Notes: a model not told the origin generated them from the letters alone. Positions 7,948 through 17,419 are shown, numbered from the stretch's first letter. The stretch: 64,000 nt of DNA from UTCHB3 sp964371075 (GCA_964371075.1 CAYJKN010000001.1:620001-684000); one strand, 5' to 3'. Program-made: numbers and translations.

Positions 7948-10767
7948 TTATTTAATTACAGCAAAGCGGTCGATGTACTCGCCGTCTTTGGATTTAACTA
8001 CATACATATACATTCCTGAAGCGATCTCCCTGCCACCCTGGGTTTTGAGATCCCAGATTGCAGTACCATTCTGAGCAGAATGTTCAATTGTTTTTACAAG
8101 ATCTGCGTCAACAGTGAAGATATGAATTGTACACTCCGAAGGGAGATTGATGAATTGTATCTGTCTTAGAGGTTCCATTCTCAATTCACCAAACTCGGGT
8201 TCATACAGAGAGGAAACCACATACGGATTAGGCACAACTCTTATTTTGTTTAATCCACTCTTAATCGCATCGTTATTAATAACAGGTGCTTTTAATGTGA
8301 ACGCAAATTTATCACGAATGCCGGGAGCTTTAGGTTTAATGGAAGTTAAGGAGAATAAATTCCCGGGTTGCGGAGGATTTCCGGAAGTGAACTCAAGCCT
8401 TCCTCTTAATCCGTTAAAACTCACATTGGAAAGTGTGTAAACGGTATCAAAAGTGATCGTTGGGGCTCCGGTTGCAGTATCTCTGATTTCAAGTGACACA
8501 AATCCTTCGCCGTTTGAATTAAACCCTCTCGATTTCACTTCAATAAAATAGAGTGTATTTTTTAATGCAGTTTCATCAACAGAAGTAAAATCGAATGTAA
8601 ACAAATCCGTTCCCCCAATCTTCGAGAAATTTTTAATCGGATTGGGTTTGGACATGCTAAAAATTATACCGTCTGAAGTTGATTGAAGTTTATCAAAGAA
8701 AAACGGTCTTGGTTTGATAAGTGTATCACTTCCTTTGGTAACATCAACACCAAAACTTAGAGTTATCAGATCACCTTTTTTTGGTCTGAACTCTTCCGGT
8801 GTTCCGGCAGGAGTGGTGATTCTGATTCTCAATCCGGAACCGGGGATGGAAATCACCTGATTTGGATTTGTCCAATTATAGTTATTATCAATTTTGATGT
8901 TTTCGCCTGTTGTCAGGTTTACAAAATCAAAAAGGTTGGGTGCTTTGAAATAAACCCCATACTTCTCGGGAGGTGTGTTGGATGAATCGGTAAACACCGG
9001 AGATAAAATCGTTTTAAGAACACCTCTTTCAGTCCTGTGGACATAATTAAATCCAACAACATACTCACCTGACAACAGATTTAGGTTATCGTCGGGGGTA
9101 ATGTTAAGTACATAATTTGAAGTCCCCTTCCCAACGGGACGAATTGATTCAACCGAAACAGGTGTTCTCCCCAGAGCTGCAGAAAATGGTGCCAGCGAAA
9201 CAATATTCACTTGTTCCAAATTTTTACCGAGAGGGCTCTCCAGTGGCTCAATGGTTGAGTCTCCTCTGTCATAAGCAGTGATCGTGTACCAATATTCAAA
9301 ACCATTGGTAACTGATGTGTCCATGAATGAATACTGAATTCCTCTATCGATACCAATATCGTTTGGAATGTCAAAATCACCAAGGAGTGTCCAATGAATA
9401 CCTTTGTCAACACTTCTGTAAAGTCTGTAACCTTCAAAATCATACTGTCCGGTAAAACCGTCAAACGATCTTTCAGCCTCATCATCCCAGTAGAGTGTAT
9501 TTTTGGTATCACCCGAAATTCCTGAAAGTTTAGGAGTTACAGGTGGTTTTGCAACTTCATAATCAAATGCATGAACAAGTTGTGCCTGTGCAAGATTTTC
9601 CTGCAAGTCCAAAAGGTTATCACCCGCTATTACAGCAGTATAGAAAGTAAGGGTATCACCGGGGAACATGTGGTAAGGACCCGATGAGAGGGTTGCAAGC
9701 AGATCGAGACCTGAAGCCGGGATAGTACTTACATCATCAAAATTGATGGAAGTATTACTGCCAATGTGGAAATATTTATTTCTTACACTTGAATTATAAA
9801 GTGACTGAGTTGAAGCCATCCTGCCATAAAGAATTGAATCGAGATCAGAAACCTCATCATCATTATAAAGAGCATAATGGAAATCCGTTATTCCAACTTC
9901 CACTCCATTTATCTTTGGGGTTTCCAGCAGAGTAACACCCATCATCCCGGTTTTACCCGATGGCCACTCTGAAGTTGTTCCGTTGTCGTAGAACCAAACA
10001 AAATTCTTTGCTTTATCGAACCCAAGTTTGTCGTTGGCATACTCGGGAGCTCCACCTGATGCATCACCAACATCAATATCTGTGCATAAAGTGAAATAAA
10101 GCGAATCGTAATCTTTGTTACTTTTGTTGATTATCTGGTACTTAAAAAAAAGTAAATCCTGCGCGAACTTTACTCCATAAGCATATCCTGTTTGATGGAG
10201 TTCAATGCCAAGTATGCCGATTGTGTTGTTACTGTCGTTGTAGGCACAATACGAATCCTGATCTGATTTTATAAGGGGATTTCCATCGGCATCCTTAACG
10301 GGCCACCCGTTTGTTGGATGCCATGAAGCCGGATTATCAGAGAAAGCAATCTTTGCCCCCTCATTATTATGATAACCGTAGGATGCCTCCCACTCCTCAT
10401 TTGTAACATATCTTCCCTGAATCACATTCCCGGGAATACCAACATAAGGGTTCATTCTATATATATAATGTTGTCCACTGTTTATCGGGAATTCACCCGA
10501 TGGTCCTTGTGAAAGCCTTCTTGGGTAAAGTTTTCCTCTGTTTTCGAAGAAAAGCCCAATGTTGGATGCATTGTGTGTTCCACCCGCTCTGTCACGCAGT
10601 GAAAGAGTTGAATTCCCGCCACCATTTTTCTGGAGCTGAGCGTTCACCTCAGGTGAGATGAAGAAAAAGATAGATAAGAGGACACACACAGAAACCACTG
10701 AGATGTTTCCAAAAAATGGAGACAATGCCGAAGTGGAGAACTGTGAATTTTTAATTTTTATTGACAT
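7948..10767 (-). CDS. Large exported protein with FN3-like domain and sorting-type tail
   Basis: A 939-residue exported protein. A long signal peptide ends near residue 43 (PEVNA before QLQKNGGG). The first half is unrecognised beta-rich sequence with many Asp, Asn and Tyr. Around residues 410-520 a fibronectin-III-like segment appears (NTLYWDDEAERSFDGFTG, GYRLYRSVDKGIHWTLLG, FEYWYTITAYDRGDS). The last 90 residues begin KIRVVPNPYVVSS and end GGREIASGMYMYVVKSKDGE..DRFAVIK, which resembles the FlgD-like/C-terminal sorting domain of type IX cargo but with VVPNPY instead of NYPNPFNP. It is placed 21 bases before the PorV-like gene and 20 bases after the TonB receptor, suggesting a surface complex made from one transcript. 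Substrate unknown. Confidence 0.75.
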   Translation of the reverse strand: MSIKIKNSQFSTSALSPFFGNISVVSVCVLLSIFFFISPEVNAQLQKNGGGNSTLSLRDRAGGTHNASNIGLFFENRGKLYPRRLSQGPSGEFPINSGQHYIYRMNPYVGIPGNVIQGRYVTNEEWEASYGYHNNEGAKIAFSDNPASWHPTNGWPVKDADGNPLIKSDQDSYCAYNDSNNTIGILGIELHQTGYAYGVKFAQDLLFFKYQIINKSNKDYDSLYFTLCTDIDVGDASGGAPEYANDKLGFDKAKNFVWFYDNGTTSEWPSGKTGMMGVTLLETPKINGVEVGITDFHYALYNDDEVSDLDSILYGRMASTQSLYNSSVRNKYFHIGSNTSINFDDVSTIPASGLDLLATLSSGPYHMFPGDTLTFYTAVIAGDNLLDLQENLAQAQLVHAFDYEVAKPPVTPKLSGISGDTKNTLYWDDEAERSFDGFTGQYDFEGYRLYRSVDKGIHWTLLGDFDIPNDIGIDRGIQYSFMDTSVTNGFEYWYTITAYDRGDSTIEPLESPLGKNLEQVNIVSLAPFSAALGRTPVSVESIRPVGKGTSNYVLNITPDDNLNLLSGEYVVGFNYVHRTERGVLKTILSPVFTDSSNTPPEKYGVYFKAPNLFDFVNLTTGENIKIDNNYNWTNPNQVISIPGSGLRIRITTPAGTPEEFRPKKGDLITLSFGVDVTKGSDTLIKPRPFFFDKLQSTSDGIIFSMSKPNPIKNFSKIGGTDLFTFDFTSVDETALKNTLYFIEVKSRGFNSNGEGFVSLEIRDTATGAPTITFDTVYTLSNVSFNGLRGRLEFTSGNPPQPGNLFSLTSIKPKAPGIRDKFAFTLKAPVINNDAIKSGLNKIRVVPNPYVVSSLYEPEFGELRMEPLRQIQFINLPSECTIHIFTVDADLVKTIEHSAQNGTAIWDLKTQGGREIASGMYMYVVKSKDGEYIDRFAVIK

Positions 10768-10787
10768 AAATTTTGTTCCTTCCTCAA

Positions 10788-13244
10788 TTAGAATCTGATG
10801 GATGCGCCAACGCGAATGCGTCTTGGTGCGCCGTAGTTTGAAGGATCTTCCATATATTCCTTGGAATAACCACCAACAAATGTGTAGTCAGGATCGCCTG
10901 TGTCACGGTAAACATAGAGAACATTTTTGTGATCCAACAGATTTAGAATCTCGGCAAACAGTCTGAGTCTCATATTGTTAAAGATTGTTAGATCTTTACC
11001 AATTAAGAGATCAAGTGACCAGGTTGATGGTTGCCTGAGAGCATTTTTTACCACAAATCCGACATCTCTTCCTGATTGTGTGTAAGGATATCCACTGGAA
11101 TATGAAAATACAAAAGAAAAATCCATGTCGTCAAAAACGGGTTCACCAAAAAGTAATGGTCCTTCATCTTTCGGGATCATAAAAGTGGCTGTGGCGTTTA
11201 ATACATGGGTTTTGTCAAAATCAAGATAATAAAGTTGAGCTGATTCAGAAGTTCCGGGATACTGCTCTTCTTCAGAAGAGGCACTACCCTTTGCAACTGA
11301 GTAGGTATAGGTCAATCCACCCGCAAAATATTTGTCAGGTCTGATATCCAGGTTGATTTCAAAACCTTTCATGTTGGCATAATCTTCATTAACATAAAGT
11401 GTATAACCAACATATCTTCCTTCGGTGAAAGGGAAATAATAACGGGTTCCGATTAGTCCTGTAACATCTTTGTAATATGCAGTAAGCGAGATAGCTGTTC
11501 TGTCATTCAACTGATGAGAAATTCCCACCTCATAGGCTATGGTTCTTTGTGCATCAAGATCAGGTGATCCAAATAGTGGCTCACGAACTTTAATGTCATA
11601 TTGCTGATTCTGGAACAGGAACTGATATTCAGGATTTTGAAAGAAATGACCGTATGCAAAATGGAGTTTTGTTTTTTCAGTTATAGGATGGGCGATCCCC
11701 ACTCTGGGACTAAACTGTGAGCGGGGTTTTACATTAATCATTGATGTTGTGTCAAGAGGATTTGCACGGAACTTCACATTTGCGTTCATGTGGTCAAACC
11801 GTAATCCAAGATTTATCACAAGGCTTGGAAGTTCAATTTTATCCTGTATGTAACCTGCAATCTCAAATGGAGTGGTTTGATAATTGTTTACATAAGGGAA
11901 ATTCCTTTTGGGATCTTCGATACTCCATAGTTTCAGATCATGCGTTTTAAATTGAGCACCAAATTTCACTTCATTATTGTTGTTGATCTGCCATACGGCA
12001 TCACTTTTAAAATCGAGTGTTGTGGTTCTTGAATCAGTTAACACAAGGGGATCTGCTTTAGCCCAAAATTCAAAACCGTTTCCGGCAGTTGAAAGTAACA
12101 CCCTCGCTGAGGCAACCATATATTCTGATGTATCTTTATCCAGACCTGAATAATATCCCTGATTAAAATAAGAAACCTTCAGATCATAAAAGAATGACTG
12201 ACTAACCGAATGGGTTGCAGAAAGTGAAGTCTGCCAACTGTCAGTTCTGCGTTTAAGATATTGTTCAGGAATGTATTTGTAATCGTGGTTGTAACTTTGT
12301 CTTAATCCCCTGCTCCCTCTGTTGGAAAGAGTAACTCTAAAATTTGGAATAGCTGTCAGAGTCAGTTTTGTAAAAAATGACTGCTCATTATTGTATCCAA
12401 ACGGCAGGTAACTTCCCTCATTAAGTTGTTCACCCGAAAGGAAAAAACGGAGTGAACCGGGGATAATTGCTCCCTCAATACTTCCGTTCATTCTAAGTTC
12501 GTTCATTTTTGCGTATCTCTCAACTCCAAAATTGGAGGTTCTCACTTCAAACTTGCCCGAAAACTTATCAGAACCATCTCTGGTAACAATGTTTACAATT
12601 CCCGAGAGTGCGTTTCCATACTCGGCATTAAATGTACCTGAGAGCAGCGACATTTCCTGAATTGCATCATTGTTAATCTGAGTTGCCAAACCACCAAGGA
12701 GAGGATCGGTGACATAAATTCCGTCGATCATGTAGGCCACTTCATTTGACCTGCCACCACGAATGTGAAGATTTGAACCACTCCCTACAACACCTGCCTG
12801 AAGTGACAAAAGATCGGTAAAATTACCAACAGGAAGCAGTTCAATTTCGTCCCTTCCCACAACTGAAATGGAACTGGTTAAATCTTTCTGAATAAGAGGA
12901 GTGTTTGCCGTAACCACCACTTCATCGGTTGTCATCGATTGAGGTTTAAGCTTAAAATCTATGGTGGTTGTCTGATCCACAACAATTTTAACTCCTTCAA
13001 CCGAAAGATGTTCATAACCAACATAGGTAATCTTCAGAGTGAAGACACCGGGAGGAACATTTAATATTGTAAATCTGCCATCTTTGTCGGTTGAAGCACC
13101 AAGTTTGGTACCCTCAATCATTATAGTGGCGGCAATTAATGGTTCACCGGTTATAGCATCGGTTACTCTTCCTGCAAGTTTTCCGGTAATACCGGCTTGA
13201 ACCACAGGGACAACGATAAGAAGAAAAAGAATAAATCTTTTCAT
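10788..13244 (-). CDS. TonB-dependent outer-membrane receptor with carboxypeptidase-regulatory N domain
   Basis: An 818-residue receptor for active uptake of a substrate across the outer membrane using TonB energy. After a signal peptide (MKRFILFLLIVVPVVQA) comes a CarboxypepD_reg-like domain at about residues 22-105 (GRVTDAITGEPLIAATIMIEGTKLGASTD, DGRFTILNVPPG, KITYVGYE), then the plug domain at about 115-225 (VVGRDEIELLPVGNFTDLLSLQAG, HIRGGRSNEVAYMIDGI), then the 22-strand barrel region ending with the terminal Phe of VGASIRF. No SusD partner is next to it; instead it is flanked by an RpiR regulator (12 bases upstream) and the exported 939-residue protein. The substrate is not readable, but the peptidases in the same run point to peptides or amino-acid polymers. 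Confidence 0.9.
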   Translation of the reverse strand: MKRFILFLLIVVPVVQAGITGKLAGRVTDAITGEPLIAATIMIEGTKLGASTDKDGRFTILNVPPGVFTLKITYVGYEHLSVEGVKIVVDQTTTIDFKLKPQSMTTDEVVVTANTPLIQKDLTSSISVVGRDEIELLPVGNFTDLLSLQAGVVGSGSNLHIRGGRSNEVAYMIDGIYVTDPLLGGLATQINNDAIQEMSLLSGTFNAEYGNALSGIVNIVTRDGSDKFSGKFEVRTSNFGVERYAKMNELRMNGSIEGAIIPGSLRFFLSGEQLNEGSYLPFGYNNEQSFFTKLTLTAIPNFRVTLSNRGSRGLRQSYNHDYKYIPEQYLKRRTDSWQTSLSATHSVSQSFFYDLKVSYFNQGYYSGLDKDTSEYMVASARVLLSTAGNGFEFWAKADPLVLTDSRTTTLDFKSDAVWQINNNNEVKFGAQFKTHDLKLWSIEDPKRNFPYVNNYQTTPFEIAGYIQDKIELPSLVINLGLRFDHMNANVKFRANPLDTTSMINVKPRSQFSPRVGIAHPITEKTKLHFAYGHFFQNPEYQFLFQNQQYDIKVREPLFGSPDLDAQRTIAYEVGISHQLNDRTAISLTAYYKDVTGLIGTRYYFPFTEGRYVGYTLYVNEDYANMKGFEINLDIRPDKYFAGGLTYTYSVAKGSASSEEEQYPGTSESAQLYYLDFDKTHVLNATATFMIPKDEGPLLFGEPVFDDMDFSFVFSYSSGYPYTQSGRDVGFVVKNALRQPSTWSLDLLIGKDLTIFNNMRLRLFAEILNLLDHKNVLYVYRDTGDPDYTFVGGYSKEYMEDPSNYGAPRRIRVGASIRF

Positions 13245-13256
13245 AAATTCCTCTTG

Positions 13257-14108
13257 TTATTTAATGAGGCGGCCTTGTTCAATTTCATTGAGTTTGTGGA
13301 GCCATTCTTTGGCTTTTTTCTTGTTAAGCCTGGCAGCTTCCGTTGCAATAGCGTTAATTAATACCGAAATTGCGGCAAATGAGTTAGTGTATAACATATT
13401 CTCTGATTTCACCGTCAGGGCAATATCTGAATTCCCGGCAGCTGGTGAGGTGGATTTATTGGTAATGGATATCACCTTAATTCCCCTTTTCTTAACTGAC
13501 CTCGCCAGGTCTATTGTTTCGGGAGAATATGGAGGGAATGAGAATACAATTAGTACCCCCTTGTCGGGGATAAAAAGACTTTCTTCAAGGAAGGAAGCCC
13601 AACTGTTTCTAAAATTTTTAGCTTTGATACCCACTTGTGTCAACTGATAACTTAATACTTCAGCAAGGAGATATGAAATCCCCATCCCGGCGGTATAAAC
13701 TTCTTCGGCAGAAGCCAACATCCCGACCGCAGAAGAAAATTTCTCACGATCGATCATAAAGAGGGTTTCATTGATGTTTTGGATATCAAGATTTGCAACT
13801 TCTGTAAGTGTGTTTTTATTCCCGTCTTCCATTTCGATGAGTGGAAAAAGGTCTTTGTTGCTGTTGATCTCTGTCTGAAGAATAACAGAAATTTCATCCC
13901 TGATTTCGCTGAAACCTGAGAAACCGAGATTCTGAGCAAACCTCACAATTGAAGCTACACTTACATGGGTACTTTCAGATATTTCCTGAACACTCAGGAA
14001 TGGAATACGGTCAAAATTAACAAGAAAAAAATCTGCTATCTTCTGCTGATTTTTTGGCAGATCTTTAAACTTCTCTTCAATCCGCTCTTTAACTTCGCGG
14101 TAACGCAT
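13257..14108 (-). CDS. MurR/RpiR family transcriptional regulator
   Basis: A 283-residue regulator with an N-terminal HTH_6 domain (about residues 1-80: LPKNQQKIADFFL, LSVQEISESTHVSVASIVRFAQNLGFSGFSEIRDE) and a C-terminal SIS domain (about 115-250: VYTAGMGISYLLAEVLSYQL, VLIVFSFPPYSPETIDLARSVKKRGIKVI, SITNKS). Family members sense phosphosugars or related ligands through the SIS domain and bind palindromic operators. It lies between a sorted surface protein and the TonB receptor in one run, 12 bases before the receptor, so it very likely controls this locus. A palindrome close to the HexR-type site lies in front of the first gene of the run (17290-17307). Confidence 0.92.
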   Translation of the reverse strand: MRYREVKERIEEKFKDLPKNQQKIADFFLVNFDRIPFLSVQEISESTHVSVASIVRFAQNLGFSGFSEIRDEISVILQTEINSNKDLFPLIEMEDGNKNTLTEVANLDIQNINETLFMIDREKFSSAVGMLASAEEVYTAGMGISYLLAEVLSYQLTQVGIKAKNFRNSWASFLEESLFIPDKGVLIVFSFPPYSPETIDLARSVKKRGIKVISITNKSTSPAAGNSDIALTVKSENMLYTNSFAAISVLINAIATEAARLNKKKAKEWLHKLNEIEQGRLIK

Positions 14109-14146
14109 CTTGACGATCCTTTTGTTAAAAGTGATGAGTAGTGAGG

Positions 14147-14179
14147 GGGAGGTAACAGGTTTTATGCCCGTTACTTCCC
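14147..14179 (-). terminator. Intercistronic hairpin before the RpiR gene
   Basis: Read on the minus strand, GGGAAGTAACGGG pairs with CCTGTTACCTCCC (12 of 13 positions, counting one G-T pair) around a 7-base loop. It sits in the 87-base gap between the surface-protein gene and the RpiR gene, the widest gap of this run. No T run follows, so it may be an attenuator or an RNA stability hairpin that lowers expression of the genes behind it rather than a full terminator. Confidence 0.45.
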
Positions 14180-14195
14180 GCTCGAAACTGTTTAC

Positions 14196-15296
14196 TTATT
14201 TTGAAAGGATCATTTTGTTTGTAATGGTAGTTGCGCCTGATCTAAGTGTGTAAAAATAGACACCACTTGAGAGTTTTGCTGCATCAAAAACAACATTTTG
14301 TCTTCCTGCTTCATGATATCCATTTACAAGTTCAGCTACCTTGTTTCCAAGAAGATCATATACTGAAAGATTAACATTTCCTGATTTTGGAATGTCAAAT
14401 GTGATCATTGTGCTTGGGTTAAATGGATTTGGATAGTTCTGATACATTTTGTAGTCAGTTATCGAAGCAACCGGAGTTTTATCAAGAATATTGGTTACAA
14501 ATTTGGTTGTGGCTTCGTCTATGTTTGCATTCATTTCAACTGAATCAACTCCAACAGCAACTGCGATATACATTATAACTGAATCCATCGGGTCTGTTGT
14601 AATTGGGGTTGTTCCGAATACGGCAGTTCCACCATCAAGACCTGCCCAGTGGTAGTTTGCAAAGTTACCATCGGTCATCAATCTTGCAAGGGTTGTATCT
14701 GTCTGATATCCATCATACCATTCAAAGTTGTGCGCGGAAGCGATGGTACGATCAAGAATTTTCAAACCAAAATAATGATCTTTATAGAAGCTGAAAAGCT
14801 GTTTTACAGGGTCGTAGGTCATTATCTCATTACCATAAGCACCTTCAACCATCGGGATCATTTCCATCCCAAATCTTCCTTGATATGAAACTGCTTCAAG
14901 ACTCTTAACAGTAAATTTTACAATCGCATATCCCTTGTTTGCCCAGCCATACATGTGAACCTCTTCTTCAAGAGCAGGAGCTTTGGGAACATAATTACTG
15001 TTTACTCTCGATATTAATTCAACATCACCCCAGGTAGGGTTGTCGACTGTGTCAGGAGCTGTTATGTCATCAGTATCTTCAAGGTAATCATAAACATTTG
15101 TGTCCAGCATGTAATAGAGGAGAGAACCTCTGTCTAACTGCCTTACAGCAGCGCCCAGGTTATCCACCATACCGATACGGATTCTACCGTATGTGCGCAA
15201 GGTAAGTTCAATCTTACCTGAATTATAAATCGCTTGCGGGAAAACATCTGCAATTACAAAAATTGCAAATATTGAAAGAAGAAGAAATTTTTTCAT
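14196..15296 (-). CDS. Exported protein with type IX C-terminal sorting domain
   Basis: A 366-residue exported protein of unknown function. I start at the ATG at 15294-15296 (MKKFLLLSIFAIFVIADVFPQ signal), which has GGAG seven bases upstream; a TTG four codons earlier would put that GGAG inside the gene. The middle part, about residues 25-280, is beta-rich and acidic with no domain I can name. The C-terminal 80 residues are a clear sorting domain: YQNYPNPFNPSTMITFDIP, VNLSVYDLLGNKVAELVNG, LSSGVYFYTLRSG, TNKMILSK. Such domains target cargo through the type IX system to the surface. It lies 21 bases after the cyanophycinase-like gene, so both are probably made from one message. Confidence 0.85.
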   Translation of the reverse strand: MKKFLLLSIFAIFVIADVFPQAIYNSGKIELTLRTYGRIRIGMVDNLGAAVRQLDRGSLLYYMLDTNVYDYLEDTDDITAPDTVDNPTWGDVELISRVNSNYVPKAPALEEEVHMYGWANKGYAIVKFTVKSLEAVSYQGRFGMEMIPMVEGAYGNEIMTYDPVKQLFSFYKDHYFGLKILDRTIASAHNFEWYDGYQTDTTLARLMTDGNFANYHWAGLDGGTAVFGTTPITTDPMDSVIMYIAVAVGVDSVEMNANIDEATTKFVTNILDKTPVASITDYKMYQNYPNPFNPSTMITFDIPKSGNVNLSVYDLLGNKVAELVNGYHEAGRQNVVFDAAKLSSGVYFYTLRSGATTITNKMILSK

Positions 15297-15317
15297 GGGT
15301 TGCTCCAATTATTTAGG

Positions 15318-16166
15318 TTATTTAGTTAAAATTGTATTGGTTTTCATATCATAACGGTCACCATCCATCAGAAGATGCATGGTAATATCCCTCGCTGACA
15401 ACATCCCATTTTTGTTGTTTTTTAGTTTCTTCCCTGTTGTTGGATTAACAATTACTACACCACTTTCACCAACAACAGTAAAATATCTGCCATCCTCTAC
15501 CAAAATAGCTGTGGATTCATCAATGCCAATTCCGGGTAACTGATGTTCAATTGTGGCACAAATCAATCTGTTCAGTCTTTTTCTCACAATGAAGTGTTGG
15601 TCGATTATCACATTGTCAAGAAACCCAAAGCCCTCCACTGTTTCAACATTATTGGCATGAACAGTAAAAAAAACATAATCACTATCGTGAACAAGAAGCT
15701 CATTCCCTGTGATCATAACTTTACTCATTACGGCAGCTCCTGCCGAGGTTCCACCAATCATGCCTCCTTTTTCATAGATATCTTTTATCTTGTCGAAAAA
15801 CTTGCTTTTGCCAACCTCTCTAAAGAGTTTTGCCTGATCGCCACCAGAAAAGAAGATTCCTGTGGCACCTTCAAGGGCTGCAAGATTTTCAGGTGAGTCA
15901 ACCTGCTCCCTGTTAAAATAGAGTGCTTTTACATTTTTGCAGCCAAGTTTTACAAACTCGGAGCTGTGATCCCAGGCTTCATCCCTTGGCAGTTCACTTG
16001 CATTTGGTACAATCACTATCTTCGCATCAAAACCTCCTGCAAGTTCAATAAACTTGTTCATCATATAAACGGGTCTCGATCCACCACCAATAATTAATAA
16101 TTTCCCTTTTGGTTGAGCCATTAAAGGAATGGCAAATAACAAACTGAATAATACAAATTTTTTCAT
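15318..16166 (-). CDS. Exported cyanophycinase-family (S51) peptidase
   Basis: Cyanophycinases are serine peptidases that cut the beta-Asp-Arg polymer cyanophycin into dipeptides; relatives cut other Asp-type peptides. The 282 residues show KGKLLIIGGGSRPVYMMNKF, FFSGGDQAKLF, the nucleophile motif GGTSAGAAVM, VIIDQHFIVRKRLNRL and GIGIDESTAILVEDG, the usual family set. It has a signal peptide (MKKFVLFSLLFAIPLMAQ), so the enzyme works outside the cytoplasm, like the extracellular CphE type. Its start overlaps the M20 peptidase stop by 4 bases. With the peptidase, a TonB receptor and a regulator in the same run, degradation of an external amino-acid polymer or isoaspartyl peptides is likely; the true substrate is inference. 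Confidence 0.88.
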   Translation of the reverse strand: MKKFVLFSLLFAIPLMAQPKGKLLIIGGGSRPVYMMNKFIELAGGFDAKIVIVPNASELPRDEAWDHSSEFVKLGCKNVKALYFNREQVDSPENLAALEGATGIFFSGGDQAKLFREVGKSKFFDKIKDIYEKGGMIGGTSAGAAVMSKVMITGNELLVHDSDYVFFTVHANNVETVEGFGFLDNVIIDQHFIVRKRLNRLICATIEHQLPGIGIDESTAILVEDGRYFTVVGESGVVIVNPTTGKKLKNNKNGMLSARDITMHLLMDGDRYDMKTNTILTK

Positions 16167-17269
16167 TTTTTTCTCACTAATTGTAAACCAATATTTGCCG
16201 CAGCAATAAAATCATCGATCAAAACAAATTCGTCGTTTGCATGCGGTTTTTGAGCACCGATTCCGATATTTACTGAAGGGATTCCTAACCCATTAAATGA
16301 ATTGGCATCACTTCCACCAAATGAAATCTCAGGTTTTGGTTCCAATCCCGAATCCTGAATTGCTTGATAGATCAGCTTAAAAGCAGCATGTTCAGGAGTC
16401 AATTCATAAGGAGTAAAATCTTCATAAGTTTCGGTCCTCATCGTGGCACCGGCATTAAATACCTCTGTACCAAATGTATCCAGAACTCTTTCAAGTTCTT
16501 CATCGAGTCGATCGGGTTTAAATGACCTGACTTCACCCGTCAATTTAACACTTTCAGGAACAACATTTACGGCACTTCCACCCTGAATCAATCCGATGTT
16601 CATTGTGGTATCAGGATCAAGTCTTCCCTGTTTAAGCTGGGAAATTGCGGCCGCTGTTATGGCAATCGCATTGATACCCGCTTCAGGTGATATTCCCGAA
16701 TGGGAAGCTCTGCCAAGAATTTCAAGGGTAAATGCTTTTGATCCGGGTGCACGGTAAACAAATTTGCCCGGCAGGTGTGAGGAATCAAATACCATTCCCG
16801 CTTCCACCCATTTGGGTACTTGTAAATTTTTCGAGCCACCCAGGGTTGTCTCCTCACAGGTAGTGAACACAACTGTAAAATCCCCAAATTCGGGATTGTT
16901 CTCAGCTACCTCGAGCAAATAAAGAAGAATAGCCATCCCTTGACGGTTATCAGCACCAAGTATCGTCTTTCCATCTGAAGATATCTTTCCTGTTTTTTCG
17001 TCAATTAAAACTTTTATGTTGGCTGTTGTTCTGGCAGTATCCATGTGCGATGTAAGCATCATTTTACCGCCGGTACCCTTCTTAATTATCAAATTGCCTG
17101 TATTACTGCCCGTCGCATTACGGCTGTTATCTTCTGAAATTGTGACCGATTTGCCGGCAAGAAATGAGCGCACAAAATCGGCTACGGGTTTCTCATTCTG
17201 CGATAAAGCGTCAATTTTTACCAGAGATATAAATATCTCGATAAGTCTGTTTTTGTCTATCGTAATCAT
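16163..17269 (-). CDS. M20-family metallopeptidase, peptidase T-like
   Basis: A 368-residue cytoplasmic di-zinc aminopeptidase-type enzyme. Metal and catalytic motifs can be read in order: LTSHMDTA (His and Asp), LGADNRQGMAILLYLLE (bridging Asp), FTTCEETTLGGS (general-base Glu pair), VFDSSH (Asp) and the C-terminal GGSDANSFNGLG...KPHANDEFV (His). The dimerisation lid lies between (RASHSGISPEAGINAI). The arrangement is that of peptidase T-like members, which trim tripeptides. It is the first gene of the minus-strand run, overlaps the cyanophycinase-like gene by 4 bases and has no signal peptide, so it would finish cleavage of imported peptides. A palindrome lies 20 bases before the ATG. Confidence 0.9.
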   Translation of the reverse strand: MITIDKNRLIEIFISLVKIDALSQNEKPVADFVRSFLAGKSVTISEDNSRNATGSNTGNLIIKKGTGGKMMLTSHMDTARTTANIKVLIDEKTGKISSDGKTILGADNRQGMAILLYLLEVAENNPEFGDFTVVFTTCEETTLGGSKNLQVPKWVEAGMVFDSSHLPGKFVYRAPGSKAFTLEILGRASHSGISPEAGINAIAITAAAISQLKQGRLDPDTTMNIGLIQGGSAVNVVPESVKLTGEVRSFKPDRLDEELERVLDTFGTEVFNAGATMRTETYEDFTPYELTPEHAAFKLIYQAIQDSGLEPKPEISFGGSDANSFNGLGIPSVNIGIGAQKPHANDEFVLIDDFIAAANIGLQLVRKK

Positions 17270-17289
17270 TTTTTCACTTTTAGGAAAGA

Positions 17290-17307
17290 TTGTAATGTTT
17301 ATTACAA
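17290..17307. promoter_or_regulatory. HexR/RpiR-type palindrome before the peptidase-TonB run
   Basis: TTGTAAT-GTTT-ATTACAA, a perfect 7-bp inverted repeat with a 4-base spacer, 20 bases upstream of the M20 peptidase ATG. It closely resembles the operator known for HexR, an RpiR-family regulator (TTGTAAT-like arms around three A/T bases), and an RpiR-family gene lies in the run that follows. That makes it a good candidate operator for self-control of this locus. Confidence 0.55.
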
Positions 17308-17419
17308 ATTACGAATTAAATTTTTCAGAGTCAATAGGTAATGAAAATTATTTTCACAAATTGATCATTTTTTTTAATCTTAAATATGCTGATTAACTCA
17401 ATAAATATTATTATATTTC

